In this document: positions 16,712 to 25,783 of the stretch, in pieces
Layout: every line of letters starts with the position of its first letter
Numbering within the stretch: the stretch's first letter is position 1
Assembly (NCBI GenBank): GCA_965224795.1
Contig: CBDDAE010000002.1
Coordinates: forward strand, 992,001 to 1,056,000
Source of the DNA: NVTR01 sp036480115
GTDB taxonomy: Bacteria; Pseudomonadota; Alphaproteobacteria; Rhodobacterales; Rhodobacteraceae
Length of the DNA: 64,000 nucleotides
Reading direction: 5' to 3'
Notes under the pieces: generated by a model
The model's input: only the letters and a program-made list of their open reading frames with translations
What the model was told of the DNA's origin: nothing
Databases searched by the model: none
Program-made: the position numbers and the translations under genes

Positions 16712-18184
16712 ATGACAAAATCCACCACTGATCTTGCCGCTCTGCTCACTGACACAACCCTTTTGGCAACACAGGCCTACATCGCCGGTGACTGGTGCGA
16801 TGCTGATGACCGCGCCACTTTCACCGTCACCAACCCGGCGCGCGGTGATGTCATTGCAACCGTTGCTGACCTTGGCCGCACCGAATGCGCCCGCGCCATT
16901 GACGCCGCCTATATTGCGCAAAAAGACTGGGCCGCGCGCACCGGCAAAGACCGCGCCGCCATATTGCGCAACTGGTACAATCTGATGGTGGAAAACGCCG
17001 ATGATCTGGGCACAATCCTAACAGCGGAACAGGGCAAACCGCTGGCCGAAGCAAAAGGCGAAGTGCTTTACGGTGCTTCGTTCATCGAATGGTTTTCAGA
17101 AGAGGCCAAGCGCGTCTACGGCGAGGTAATTCCCGGCCACCAACCCGACAAACGCATCACCGTGATCAAGCAACCCATCGGTGTCGCGGCCTCGATCACC
17201 CCGTGGAATTTCCCCAATGCCATGATCACCCGCAAGGTCGGCCCGGCATTGGCCGCCGGCTGCGCCTTTGTCGCCCGCCCGTCCGAACTGACCCCGCTTT
17301 CCGCCCTGGCCCTTGGTGTGCTTGCCAGCCGCGCCGGCATCCCCAAAGGCGTGCTGTCGATCATCCCGTCCACCCATGCCTCAGACATCGGCAAAGAATT
17401 CTGCGAAAACCCCCGTGTGCGCAAACTGTCCTTCACGGGCTCCACCAATGTCGGCCGCATCCTGCTGCGTCAGGCCGCCGATCAGGTGATGAAATGTTCC
17501 ATGGAACTGGGCGGCAACGCGCCGTTCATTGTCTTTGACGACGCCGACATTGATGCCGCCGTAGAAGGCGCAATGATCTCAAAATACCGCAACAACGGCC
17601 AAACCTGCGTCTGCGCCAACCGGCTTTATGTGCAGGCCGGGGTGTACGACGAGTTTGCCGAAAAACTGGCCGCCGCCGTGGCGAAAATGCAGGTCGGCGA
17701 CGGGTTGGAAGACGGCACCACAACTGGACCACTTATCAATGCTGGCGCGGTCGCCAAAATGCAGGAACATATTCAGGACGCCACCGCAAAAGGCGCCAGA
17801 ATTCTAACCGGCGGTCACGCCTTACAGGGCACGTTCTTTGAACCCACTATCATCACCGGCGCCACCCGTGACATGGCCTTTGCACGCGATGAAACCTTTG
17901 GCCCACTGGCGCCATTGTTCAAATTTGAAACCGTTGATGAAGTGATCGAAATGGCCAATGACACCGAATTTGGCCTGGCTTCATATTTCTACGCCAATGA
18001 CCTGTCGCGCGTCATCAAAGTTCAGGAAGCGCTTGAATACGGCATGGTCGGCGTCAATACCGGGCTAATCTCAACCGAGGTCGCCCCCTTTGGCGGCGTC
18101 AAACAATCCGGGCTGGGCCGCGAAGGCAGCCACCATGGGATGGATGATTATCTCGAGATAAAATATATCTGTACGTCGGTGTAA
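16712..18184 (+). CDS. gabD: NAD(P)-dependent succinate-semialdehyde dehydrogenase
   Basis: A 490-residue aldehyde dehydrogenase with the GabD-type motif set: MELGGNAPF carrying the general-base Glu, and NNGQTCVCANR carrying the catalytic Cys near residue 299, where the Cys-x-Cys pair is typical of succinate-semialdehyde dehydrogenases. It would convert succinate semialdehyde to succinate at the end of the GABA shunt. The start is the ATG at 16712 with AAGGAA eight bases upstream; a TTG at 16685 extends the frame by nine codons. A 9-bp hairpin follows the stop. Confidence 0.9.
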   Translation: MTKSTTDLAALLTDTTLLATQAYIAGDWCDADDRATFTVTNPARGDVIATVADLGRTECARAIDAAYIAQKDWAARTGKDRAAILRNWYNLMVENADDLGTILTAEQGKPLAEAKGEVLYGASFIEWFSEEAKRVYGEVIPGHQPDKRITVIKQPIGVAASITPWNFPNAMITRKVGPALAAGCAFVARPSELTPLSALALGVLASRAGIPKGVLSIIPSTHASDIGKEFCENPRVRKLSFTGSTNVGRILLRQAADQVMKCSMELGGNAPFIVFDDADIDAAVEGAMISKYRNNGQTCVCANRLYVQAGVYDEFAEKLAAAVAKMQVGDGLEDGTTTGPLINAGAVAKMQEHIQDATAKGARILTGGHALQGTFFEPTIITGATRDMAFARDETFGPLAPLFKFETVDEVIEMANDTEFGLASYFYANDLSRVIKVQEALEYGMVGVNTGLISTEVAPFGGVKQSGLGREGSHHGMDDYLEIKYICTSV

Positions 18185-18189
18185 AACTC

Positions 18190-18210
18190 CGATTATTCCG
18201 CGAATAATCG
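18190..18210. terminator. Hairpin after gabD
   Basis: CGATTATTC (18190-18198) pairs perfectly with GAATAATCG (18202-18210) around a three-base loop. A moderately T/A-rich stretch follows. It may end the gabD transcript before the ECF sigma gene. Confidence 0.5.
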
Positions 18211-18275
18211 TAAATCTTCACAAATACCAAATTTATTCCAAGGATTGCCAAACCCCACACGTCTAATCAATTGTA

Positions 18276-18821
18276 ATGCGTATGACGACAACAGATGACT
18301 CCCTGGCTTTGGCCGCCGCTGGTGGTGACCGCGATGCGTTCGCGGCCTTGCTGGCAAAGCGCTATGATGATCTGTTTGGTCTGGCCTTTCGTCTTACCGG
18401 CAATCGCGCTGATGCCGAAGATATCACCCAGGATGTTTGCGCCGCCCTGCCCGCCAAACTGGCCAATTATCGCGGAGATGCGCGGTTCACCACATGGGCC
18501 TACCGGGTGGTTGTCAACGCAGTACATGATCGCCGCCGCCGCGCAGCAACCCGTGCGCGCGCCGCTGACGGTTGGGGCAATTGGGAAATAAATCGCCGCG
18601 CTGTCATCGCCCAGGATCAGGAACAAGCCGACTGGCTGTCGTCGGTAATGTCGTCCCTTTCCAATGAGTTACGCGACACTTTGGCGCTGTTGTTAGAAGA
18701 TGAACTGACCCATGCCGAAGCAAGCAAAGTTCTAGGGGTCAGCGAAGGAACCATAAGCTGGCGCATGTCAGAAGCAAAAAAACAGCTTCGCGTGCTGGCC
18801 GAAAAGGAGACAGGTTCATGA
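18276..18821 (+). CDS. ECF-family RNA polymerase sigma factor
   Basis: A 181-residue sigma-70-type protein with region 2 (YDDLFGLAFRLTGNRADAED, then TTWAYRVVVNAVHDRRRR) and region 4 (LRDTLALLLEDELTHAEASK, helix-turn-helix VLGVSEGTISWRMSEAKKQL). It would direct transcription of an extracytoplasmic stress or envelope regulon. The next gene overlaps by four bases (ATGA at 18818-18821) and encodes a membrane-anchored VWA protein, which makes that protein the natural candidate for a regulator of this sigma factor. An ATG two codons downstream (18282) is an alternative start. Confidence 0.88.
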   Translation: MRMTTTDDSLALAAAGGDRDAFAALLAKRYDDLFGLAFRLTGNRADAEDITQDVCAALPAKLANYRGDARFTTWAYRVVVNAVHDRRRRAATRARAADGWGNWEINRRAVIAQDQEQADWLSSVMSSLSNELRDTLALLLEDELTHAEASKVLGVSEGTISWRMSEAKKQLRVLAEKETGS

Positions 18822-20725
18822 CAGATGAACTGGAAAAACTACGCGCTGCAATGCGGAACTCCACCCCGGACCCGGCGGTCGATAAACGGGCTGAAAATCT
18901 GGCGCTAGCACAGAAAAATTTCGATGACTTCCAAGGATCGGCAACTGGCGCACGTCCTATACCTGATCGCCGCCCTTTGGTGGGGCGGCTTATTTCAGGA
19001 GTAGCAGATATGTTTCAATCCCTTTCCACGCGCGGTGCCTTAACCGCCAGCACCGCCCTTGTCGCCATTGGCCTGTTCGTTGTCTTGCCTCAGGGGGATA
19101 GTATTCTTACCCCAGGTACAATTGCCTCAAAGGACGATCAATCCGAAGTAACGGCACCCCAACAACCCGATGTTTTGTTGCGCGATGGATCTGGTGCTGA
19201 TCTGTCCACTATAGCCGCACCCAAGCTGGAAGTTGCTGAAGCCGAAAGCGCGGATGAGCTTGGAAAAACCTACAGCACTGCGCCCAATCCAGTCACCACG
19301 CTTTCGCGCACTCGCAGACAAGAGGTTGATGCAATATCCGGTATCGTTGCGCAAACCACTTCACCTGCCCCAAAAGGCGAAACAGCCTATTATGATCGCC
19401 AAATAATTGCCGAGGAAAACACCGAAGCCTTCGCCAATGAACCCGCAGCATCCCTGAAAATCACCAGGCAAGACCCGGTTTCCACATTTTCAATTGATGT
19501 TGATACAGCGTCTTACGCGGTGGTTCGCTCATCCCTGATGGCAGGTTATCTGCCACCGCTAGCGGCTGTTAGGATTGAGGAAATGATCAATTATTTCCCC
19601 TATGACTACGCCGCGCCTGCAGCCGATGCAGCGCCATTTTCACAAAACGTAACGGTCATTGGCACGCCCTGGAACCCGGATACAAAACTGGTGCATATCG
19701 CCCTGCAAGGGCAAATGCCTGCGCTGGAAACACGACCACCGCTGAACCTTGTTTTCCTGATCGACACCTCTGGTTCCATGCAGGACGCCGATAAATTACC
19801 GCTGCTAAAACAAAGCTTTAAGCTAATGTTGAACCAGTTGCGCCCCACTGATCAGGTAGCAATTGTCACCTATGCCGGTAGTGCCGGGCAGGTGTTGGAA
19901 GCCACTCCAGCCTCAGAGCGTTCCACAATTCTGGCCGCCCTTGAAAACCTGTCTGCTGGTGGATCCACCGCCGGGCAAGCCGGGTTGCAACAGGCCTATT
20001 CAGTCGCACAGTCCATGGCTGAAGAGGGCGAAGTCACCCGGGTCATTCTGGCCACCGATGGTGATTTTAATGTCGGCCTTTCCGACCCGGATGCGTTGAA
20101 AACCTTCATCGCTGACAAGCGCGACACTGGCACATATCTGTCAGTCCTTGGACTTGGGCGTGGCAATCTGGACGACGCAACCATGCAATCTCTGGCGCAA
20201 AACGGTAACGGCACAGCCGCCTATATCGACACCCTGAATGAGGCACAAAAAGTGCTGGTAGATCAACTGTCAGGCGCGTTGTTCCCCATCGCCGGTGATG
20301 TCAAAATTCAGGTTGAATTCAACCCGGCAACCGTCGCCGAATACCGTTTGATAGGCTATGAAACCCGCGCCCTGGCCCGCGAAGATTTCAACAACGATGC
20401 TGTTGATGCTGGCGACATTGGCGCCGGGCATTCGGTAACGGCGATCTATGAAATCACGCCGGTCGGTTCAGCCGCTGTGCTGAATGATCCACTGCGGTAC
20501 GGCGGGGAAGCCGCCGTCAACAACACCTTGGACGAGCTTGGATTTTTACGCCTGCGCTACAAGAACCCCGGCGAAGCAACCAGCCATCTGATCGAAACCC
20601 CTATTGCCCAATCCGATGCTGTAGCAAACGCTGATGTTCAGTTTGCCGTCGCCATGTCAGGGTTCGGGCAATTGCTGCGTGGCTCTGACTATCTGGGCGA
20701 CTGGTCCTGGGGCGCAAGCGATTGA
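18818..20725 (+). CDS. Membrane-anchored VWA protein (YfbK type), frameshifted at the 3' end
   Basis: The 635-residue frame has a cytoplasmic N-terminus of about 65 residues, one membrane segment (about 70-90), a linker, a von Willebrand factor type A domain with MIDAS motif (VFLIDTSGSM) and ATDGDFNVG, and a C-terminal DUF3520-like region. It is coupled to the ECF sigma gene, so the cytoplasmic part may bind the sigma factor; this is inference from position. At the G-run 20709-20712 the frame ends early (SWGASD), while the plus-one alternative frame continues with a family-like C-terminus to 20816. One G too many, real or a sequencing error, explains this. Confidence 0.85.
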   Translation: MTDELEKLRAAMRNSTPDPAVDKRAENLALAQKNFDDFQGSATGARPIPDRRPLVGRLISGVADMFQSLSTRGALTASTALVAIGLFVVLPQGDSILTPGTIASKDDQSEVTAPQQPDVLLRDGSGADLSTIAAPKLEVAEAESADELGKTYSTAPNPVTTLSRTRRQEVDAISGIVAQTTSPAPKGETAYYDRQIIAEENTEAFANEPAASLKITRQDPVSTFSIDVDTASYAVVRSSLMAGYLPPLAAVRIEEMINYFPYDYAAPAADAAPFSQNVTVIGTPWNPDTKLVHIALQGQMPALETRPPLNLVFLIDTSGSMQDADKLPLLKQSFKLMLNQLRPTDQVAIVTYAGSAGQVLEATPASERSTILAALENLSAGGSTAGQAGLQQAYSVAQSMAEEGEVTRVILATDGDFNVGLSDPDALKTFIADKRDTGTYLSVLGLGRGNLDDATMQSLAQNGNGTAAYIDTLNEAQKVLVDQLSGALFPIAGDVKIQVEFNPATVAEYRLIGYETRALAREDFNNDAVDAGDIGAGHSVTAIYEITPVGSAAVLNDPLRYGGEAAVNNTLDELGFLRLRYKNPGEATSHLIETPIAQSDAVANADVQFAVAMSGFGQLLRGSDYLGDWSWGASD

Positions 20726-20816
20726 TCTCGCGGGCGGCGCCCTTGGTGAAGACGATTTTGGCTACCGGCGCGAAGCGATCAACCTGATGCGTCTCGCCCA
20801 AAGCCTGTCTAACTAA
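20713..20816 (+). other. Out-of-frame C-terminal codons of the VWA protein
   Basis: Read in the shifted frame, this stretch encodes AQAIDLAGGALGEDDFGYRR and ends EAINLMRLAQSLSN before a TAA. This joins naturally to the residues before the shift (SDYLGDWSW) and resembles the usual end of YfbK-like proteins. Removing one G from 20709-20712 would make a continuous gene 18818-20816. Confidence 0.8.
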
Positions 20817-20924
20817 AACCTGCTTTATTATCAAATGGTTAAACTAGCGCCCTCCTAACGTTTGGACTAAACACTGTTTAACTTCAAGGCACTAGCCCGC
20901 ATCGGTTTCGCATGCGAAACTTCG

Positions 20925-20958
20925 CAAAAAAAGGGGCGCGTATCGCACGCGCCCCTTT
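20925..20958 (-). terminator. Rho-independent terminator of the Hsp20 gene
   Basis: AAAGGGGCGCG (20930-20940) pairs perfectly with 20948-20958 around a seven-base loop. On the minus strand the stem is followed by a run of T, giving a classic intrinsic terminator 28 bases after the hsp20 stop codon. Confidence 0.85.
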
Positions 20959-20985
20959 CAAATTCGTTAGCTCAGTAACAGCAAT

Positions 20986-21447
20986 TTATTTCTTGGCCGT
21001 CACGGCCTTGGCTTCCAGAACTTCAGATGTCGCAATTTCAATTTTACGCGGCTTCAGAGCCTCAGGCACTTCGCGTTGCAAATCAATATTCAACATGCCA
21101 TCCAAATGGCTGGCCCCGGTCACGCGCACGTGGTCGGCTAGATGAAAACGCCGTTCAAAGGCGCGGGTGGCAATGCCACGGTGAAGGAACGTGGTCTTCG
21201 CATCTTCCTGGTTTTTCTTGGCCTTGATAATCAGCGAATTTTCCCGCACTTCAACATTCAGTTCGGCTTCCGAAAATCCGGCAACTGCAATGGAAATACG
21301 CCAGCCATCGTCGCTGGTTTTTTCGATGTTGTAAGGCGGGTAGCTGGGCTGGGCGACATCATTTGTCAAAACCCGGTCCATCAGGTCGGCTATTTGGTCA
21401 AATCCTACAGACGCACGGTGTAGGGGTGCAAAATCAAATCCTCGCAT
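20986..21447 (-). CDS. Small heat-shock protein Hsp20 (IbpA type)
   Basis: A 153-residue alpha-crystallin-domain chaperone. The start MRGFDFAPLHRASVGFDQIA is typical of alphaproteobacterial Hsp20; the alpha-crystallin domain spans about 40-130 (DDGWRISIAVAGFSEAELNV, then FERRFHLADHVRV). The C-terminus has the hydrophobic motif KPRKIEI used in oligomer assembly. It binds unfolding proteins without ATP. A ribosome site (GGAGGA) precedes the ATG. A strong terminator follows the gene and a possible heat-shock promoter precedes it. Confidence 0.92.
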   Translation of the reverse strand: MRGFDFAPLHRASVGFDQIADLMDRVLTNDVAQPSYPPYNIEKTSDDGWRISIAVAGFSEAELNVEVRENSLIIKAKKNQEDAKTTFLHRGIATRAFERRFHLADHVRVTGASHLDGMLNIDLQREVPEALKPRKIEIATSEVLEAKAVTAKK

Positions 21448-21537
21448 GGGTCATCCTCCAATAAAGCGATAACGATATGTTGCCTTCCACAAAGGGACAG
21501 GCGATTGTCACGGGCCCGGAATTGGCACCCGCAATTT

Positions 21538-21567
21538 CCAGATATGTACAGGTTTGAACGGCTTCAA
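21538..21567 (-). promoter_or_regulatory. Possible sigma-32-like promoter for hsp20
   Basis: On the minus strand CTTGAAG (21567-21561) is followed after about 15 bases by CATATCTGG, resembling a heat-shock promoter (CTTGAA and CCCCATNT) with a poor -10 part. It would leave a leader of about 90 bases. Weak evidence. Confidence 0.3.
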
Positions 21568-21590
21568 GGGTGGCAAGACCAGGTTTGGCC

Positions 21591-22415
21591 CTAGGGCTTC
21601 ACGAATTTGGCACCGCCCAGTTGGTCCGATTGACCCACTACGATCCTTCTTGCGCTTATTACCTTGGCTGGAAATACGCCGCGGCCGGCCCGGAAATCCG
21701 CTAGGATTTGGGCCAGCGGTGCCCTGATATCCATCCCGAAAGACACCTGTTGATCACCGGATTTTCCAATAGCTGACACCAATGAAACGATCCTTGGGCG
21801 GCCGTTTCGCATTGCAAATACCGGCGCGCCGGAAGAGCCAGGCACAACATCGCAGGACATGACCACCACCCCGTTATGGGCATCCAGCACATCGCAGGAC
21901 CGTTGCCGCGAAGGCGCATCATTTCGACCAGCGCCATAGGATACCACACTTACCTGTTGGCCAGATTGAGCCCCGCCATCGGCTTGAAACGGGTTTGCGT
22001 GGCTGGACTGAATAGGGGATGAAAGCTGTAGCAAGGCCAGATCGTTTCGCACCTGTTCGCCGGTGGCGCGGGCAAAATTCACATAGTCGGGATGGATAAT
22101 AGCTGACTTGCCTTGGCGTCGGGCGATCGACTTGCCGTCACGCCAACCGGCACGAAATTCCACCAGCTTTGGATCAGTTTTTTTGCCCGATTTTGGATCG
22201 TACAAACAATGGGCTGCGGTCAAAACAAGATCCGGTTCAATCAAGACGCCAGTGCAAGATGCCTGTTGCGCAATGATCAATAGCCCGACCCCTTCCCAAC
22301 CCCGGCTAAGGCCCCATGTATCAAGTCGTTGCAAATTGGAATCCTGGGCCTGTGCCATGGGAACGCACCATGCCAGTATCGCGGCCGTTAACAGTAGGTT
22401 TTTTCGAAATTTCAT
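21591..22415 (-). CDS. Secreted trypsin-like serine protease, copy 1
   Basis: A 274-residue S1-family protease with an N-terminal signal peptide (cleavage probably after AQA, about residue 23). The catalytic triad is visible: His in LTAAHC, Asp in RNDLALLQL and Ser in VPGSSGAPV. Disulphide-type cysteines flank these motifs. It would act in the periplasm or outside the cell. The next gene upstream encodes a paralogue with the same layout and a matching C-terminal GAKFV-K/R-P ending. The 12-base gap implies co-transcription. Confidence 0.9.
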   Translation of the reverse strand: MKFRKNLLLTAAILAWCVPMAQAQDSNLQRLDTWGLSRGWEGVGLLIIAQQASCTGVLIEPDLVLTAAHCLYDPKSGKKTDPKLVEFRAGWRDGKSIARRQGKSAIIHPDYVNFARATGEQVRNDLALLQLSSPIQSSHANPFQADGGAQSGQQVSVVSYGAGRNDAPSRQRSCDVLDAHNGVVVMSCDVVPGSSGAPVFAMRNGRPRIVSLVSAIGKSGDQQVSFGMDIRAPLAQILADFRAGRGVFPAKVISARRIVVGQSDQLGGAKFVKP

Positions 22416-22427
22416 CGGGCTCTCCGC

Positions 22428-23246
22428 CTAGGGGCGCACAAATTTTGCACCATTGCCGCCCTTAGAATTACCCAGTCGCAAAACCCTTACACCCAATTGT
22501 GTTTCAGCCGCTGAAGTGTCGACCTGGCTTATCAATGCCATCAGATCACGCAGCGGTTTTTCAAGATTTGTCCCTAGGGCAACATCCTGACCATTAACTT
22601 CAGCTTTCGCTGAGATCACCGATACTATCCTTGCCTGGCCGTTTTCATCGATTGTAAAAACCGGCGCACCAGAGGACCCGTAATCCACATCACATGACAG
22701 CACCAACGTTCCGGAACGGCGCGCCAGAACATGGCACGCTTCTTGCAAAGACGGGCTCTCGGCCCGATCACGGCCATAGGAAACCACACCCACCTGCGCG
22801 CCTTTTCGCGGGCGGCTTTGGGTTTCAAACGGCACAACCGATGATTTTTGGATTGGATGGCTTAGCTGCAGCAACGCCAGATCATTTGCCACGCGAACAT
22901 CCTGATCCGAATTCTTGAACCGGAATTCAGGGTGTGCGATTGCCCGGCTAATTCCGCTTTGTGCATTGGCCCGGCCATTGCGCCAACCTGCCAGAAACTT
23001 CATATCGCTGGGGCGAAACGCCTGCCCGGTATCGCGATCAAACAGGCAGTGGGCGGCCGTTAGAACCAGATCAGGGGCGATTAGCGCACCTGTGCAAAAT
23101 GACTGACCTGCAAAATTCAAACGGCCGACGGCTTCCCATCCACGGCTGTCAAATCCTGTTTGCAGCTGTTTCAAGTCAGAACTGCCTGCGCCCAAAGACG
23201 CCGAAGCCACAAGGCCAAAAAATGCTGCAAGTAACCGGGATTTCAA
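22428..23246 (-). CDS. Secreted trypsin-like serine protease, copy 2
   Basis: A 272-residue S1-family protease paralogous to the adjacent gene. It has a signal peptide (about 1-21) and the triad His (LTAAHC), Asp (ANDLALLQL) and Ser (DYGSSGAPV). The C-terminus GAKFVRP matches GAKFVKP of the neighbour. Substrate specificity cannot be inferred. It is the upstream member of the pair and is separated from glcF by 52 bases. Confidence 0.9.
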   Translation of the reverse strand: MKSRLLAAFFGLVASASLGAGSSDLKQLQTGFDSRGWEAVGRLNFAGQSFCTGALIAPDLVLTAAHCLFDRDTGQAFRPSDMKFLAGWRNGRANAQSGISRAIAHPEFRFKNSDQDVRVANDLALLQLSHPIQKSSVVPFETQSRPRKGAQVGVVSYGRDRAESPSLQEACHVLARRSGTLVLSCDVDYGSSGAPVFTIDENGQARIVSVISAKAEVNGQDVALGTNLEKPLRDLMALISQVDTSAAETQLGVRVLRLGNSKGGNGAKFVRP

Positions 23247-23298
23247 GTGTACTGCTTTCCCAAAATTTCCAGATTGATACGGATTGCTAGGGGCGAAA

Positions 23299-24591
23299 TT
23301 ATGACGTGACTGTGGTTAATCCACGGGGTTTGGGGCCACCCGTTGCCCAATCCAGCAATTCCACTGTATGCACCACAGGCACTTTCGTACCGCTGGAAAT
23401 TTGCACCACACAGCCAATATTTCCGGCAGCAATAACCTGCGGTTTTTTGGCTTCCAGTGAAGTGACTTTACGGTCTTTCAATTCAGCCGATATTTCAGGC
23501 TGTAGCAGGTTATAAGTCCCCGCTGACCCACAACACAGATGCGCATCTTTTGGTTCAACCACCTCAAAGCCTGCCCGTCGCAACAGGTTTTTCGGGGCTG
23601 ATTTCACCTGTTGGCCATGCTGCAGGGAACAAGCGGCATGGTACGCAACCCGTAACCCCATATCGCCTTGCGGCAGGTTTAGGGTCGCCACGAGTTCACT
23701 GATATCCATCGTGATTTCTGAGACTTTTGCAGCATCCCCGGCAATGTCAGTACCTCGCAGCATATGCCCGTAATCCTTTACCGTGGTGCCGCAGCCCGAG
23801 GTATTAATCACTATGGCGTCCAGACCGTCGCCGTTGATTTCCGCCATCCATGCGGTAATGTTTTGCGCCGCTGCTTTGTGGGCGCGCGTCTCTTTGCCCA
23901 TGTGATGCACCAGAGCGCCGCAACAACCCATGCCTTTGGCCACGACGACATCACATCCCAGCCGGGTCAGCAGCCGGATTGTTGCATCGTTGATATCGGT
24001 GTTCAGCGCCTTTTGCGCACAACCCGTCAAAAGTGCCACTCGTTTCTTACGTTCGCCACTTGCCGGAAATACCTGGGGATCATCGCGATAACTGACTGGT
24101 GGAATTTGCTTTGGGACCATATCCAACATCACCCGCAATCGGCGATCCGGTACAAAGGAAAGAAAAGGCCGCGCCAATTTTGCCCCCAATAAAGCCAGCC
24201 GAAAACGCCCGGGATAGGGCAGAACCTGCGCCAGTGCATTGCGCAACATACGTTCAAACAGCGGCCGCTTATAGGTGTTTTCAATATGCACCCGCGCATG
24301 ATCCACCAGATGCATGTAATGCACGCCAGATGGGCACGTGGTCATGCACGCCAAACAGCTAAGGCAGCGATCTATATGTTTGACAGTCTTGGCATCCGCA
24401 GGCCGATCATTTTCCAGCATATCCTTTATCAGGTAAATTCGCCCGCGCGGGCTGTCCAGCTCATCGCCCAGCACCTGATAGGTTGGGCAAGTCGCCGTGC
24501 AAAATCCGCAATGGACGCAGGCGCGCAGGATGTCGTTTGACCTTGCAATAGCTGGGTCATGCAACTGCTCTGGGGTAAACTCAGTTTTCAT
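23299..24591 (-). CDS. glcF: Glycolate oxidase iron-sulfur subunit
   Basis: A 430-residue protein with two N-terminal 4Fe-4S motifs (CVHCGFCTATCP and CLSCLACMTTCP) and two CCG domains (CCGALVHH, CCGSAGTYN) characteristic of GlcF. It passes electrons from the GlcD/GlcE flavin subunits, during glycolate to glyoxylate oxidation, to the respiratory chain at the inner membrane. Its ATG lies inside the end of glcE (11-base overlap). It is the last gene of the glcDEF operon. Confidence 0.95.
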   Translation of the reverse strand: MKTEFTPEQLHDPAIARSNDILRACVHCGFCTATCPTYQVLGDELDSPRGRIYLIKDMLENDRPADAKTVKHIDRCLSCLACMTTCPSGVHYMHLVDHARVHIENTYKRPLFERMLRNALAQVLPYPGRFRLALLGAKLARPFLSFVPDRRLRVMLDMVPKQIPPVSYRDDPQVFPASGERKKRVALLTGCAQKALNTDINDATIRLLTRLGCDVVVAKGMGCCGALVHHMGKETRAHKAAAQNITAWMAEINGDGLDAIVINTSGCGTTVKDYGHMLRGTDIAGDAAKVSEITMDISELVATLNLPQGDMGLRVAYHAACSLQHGQQVKSAPKNLLRRAGFEVVEPKDAHLCCGSAGTYNLLQPEISAELKDRKVTSLEAKKPQVIAAGNIGCVVQISSGTKVPVVHTVELLDWATGGPKPRGLTTVTS

Positions 24592-25747
24592 AAGGTTGCC
24601 CCATCAATCCGGGGTTCAATATCTCGCGCGGGTCAAACTTGTTTCGCAATCCAGCTGTCAGGGCTGCGATGGGTGCTGGTTCGGGGTGAAACCGGCTGAA
24701 ATTCAATGGCGTGTCTTGTAAGGTGTGCACAAGTGTTGCGTGGCCGTTAAAAGCACCAATTTTCGCCCGCAAATCTGTGCCCATCTCACAGGCGGCCCAA
24801 ATTAGCCCGCCACCCCAATCGTAAAAGACATTGGTTTCTCGCGGCATTCGCGCAACAATTCCGGGCGCATCCGAAGGTTTCACCGACAGCCGCCAAATAT
24901 CATTTGGGCTGCCTTGCCATTCCGATACATCGCGAATTGTCTGCCACTGCTTTTCGACCTTTTTTGGATCATTTAACAGAACCACATCTCCGTATCCGGC
25001 CAGTAACGCCTGCAACTTCCCCAAACGGTAAGCCACTGAAGCCTCGGTCCCCTCAACCCGAATGGCACTGATCGGCCACCCTACGTCAGACTGGGTAAAA
25101 TGTGCCGCCCCTGTCACTTCATAGGGCGACCCCAGCGCCGCTGACAGGGCCGAAACGGCCGCCGTGTCATCGACATTGGCCTTTGACCAGTACAACATCA
25201 GGCTGGCGGTCATTTCCGGCTTGGGTAGAACTTTTAGCGACACTTCGCTTAGCACCCCCAATGTGCCAAAGCTTCCCGCCATCAGTTTAACCAGATCATA
25301 ACCGGTGACATTTTTCATTACCCGGCCACCATTCTTGATGATTTGCCCGGAGCCATCTACAAACCGCACCCCCAACACAAAATCGCGACACGCCCCCACC
25401 GCCACCCGGCGAGGCCCCGATACATTTCCCGCCACCACACCGCCAATGGTTGGCACGCCGCTCGTGCCCAACAAAGTCCGGTGATCCATCGGCTCATAGG
25501 CCAACCGCTGCCCTTCGGCATCCAGTGTCGTCTCAATCTCTGCCACCGGTGTTCCGGCACCTGCCACCAACGTTAATGAACCCGGCTCATACAGCGTGAT
25601 GCCGTTTAGCCCAGCCGTGGTTAAAACCTGCGCGCCCAACTCCAGCCCGTTCATGCGCGTGCCACCGCCTTGCACACGCAACGCACCTTTCGCACCCGCC
25701 ACGGCTTCTGCCAGTTGCGCCTCATTTTCAGGCCGTAGCATGGTCAT
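24581..25747 (-). CDS. glcE: Glycolate oxidase FAD-binding subunit
   Basis: A 388-residue FAD-binding protein with the FAD_binding_4 pattern (GTPVAEIETTLDAEGQRLAY, then TIGGVVAGNVSGPRR). GlcE is the second flavin-type subunit of glycolate oxidase. I place the start at the ATG at 25747 (MTMLRPENEAQL), matching family N-termini, with AGAAG upstream. The frame continues to an ATG at 25786, but those 13 codons run through a copy of the dispersed repeat, so they are probably untranslated. It overlaps glcF by 11 bases. Confidence 0.92.
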   Translation of the reverse strand: MTMLRPENEAQLAEAVAGAKGALRVQGGGTRMNGLELGAQVLTTAGLNGITLYEPGSLTLVAGAGTPVAEIETTLDAEGQRLAYEPMDHRTLLGTSGVPTIGGVVAGNVSGPRRVAVGACRDFVLGVRFVDGSGQIIKNGGRVMKNVTGYDLVKLMAGSFGTLGVLSEVSLKVLPKPEMTASLMLYWSKANVDDTAAVSALSAALGSPYEVTGAAHFTQSDVGWPISAIRVEGTEASVAYRLGKLQALLAGYGDVVLLNDPKKVEKQWQTIRDVSEWQGSPNDIWRLSVKPSDAPGIVARMPRETNVFYDWGGGLIWAACEMGTDLRAKIGAFNGHATLVHTLQDTPLNFSRFHPEPAPIAALTAGLRNKFDPREILNPGLMGQPYEN

Positions 25748-25750
25748 CCG

Positions 25751-25783
25751 CTTCTTCTTTTTCAAAATATCTCCGGGGGTCGC
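25751..25783 (-). repeat. Dispersed intergenic repeat copy in the glcD-glcE gap
   Basis: The sequence CTTCTTCTTTTTC then AAAATATCTCCGGGGG aligns with the other repeat copies at about 22 of 33 positions. It lies just upstream of the chosen glcE start and forms an in-frame upstream extension. Confidence 0.5.
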
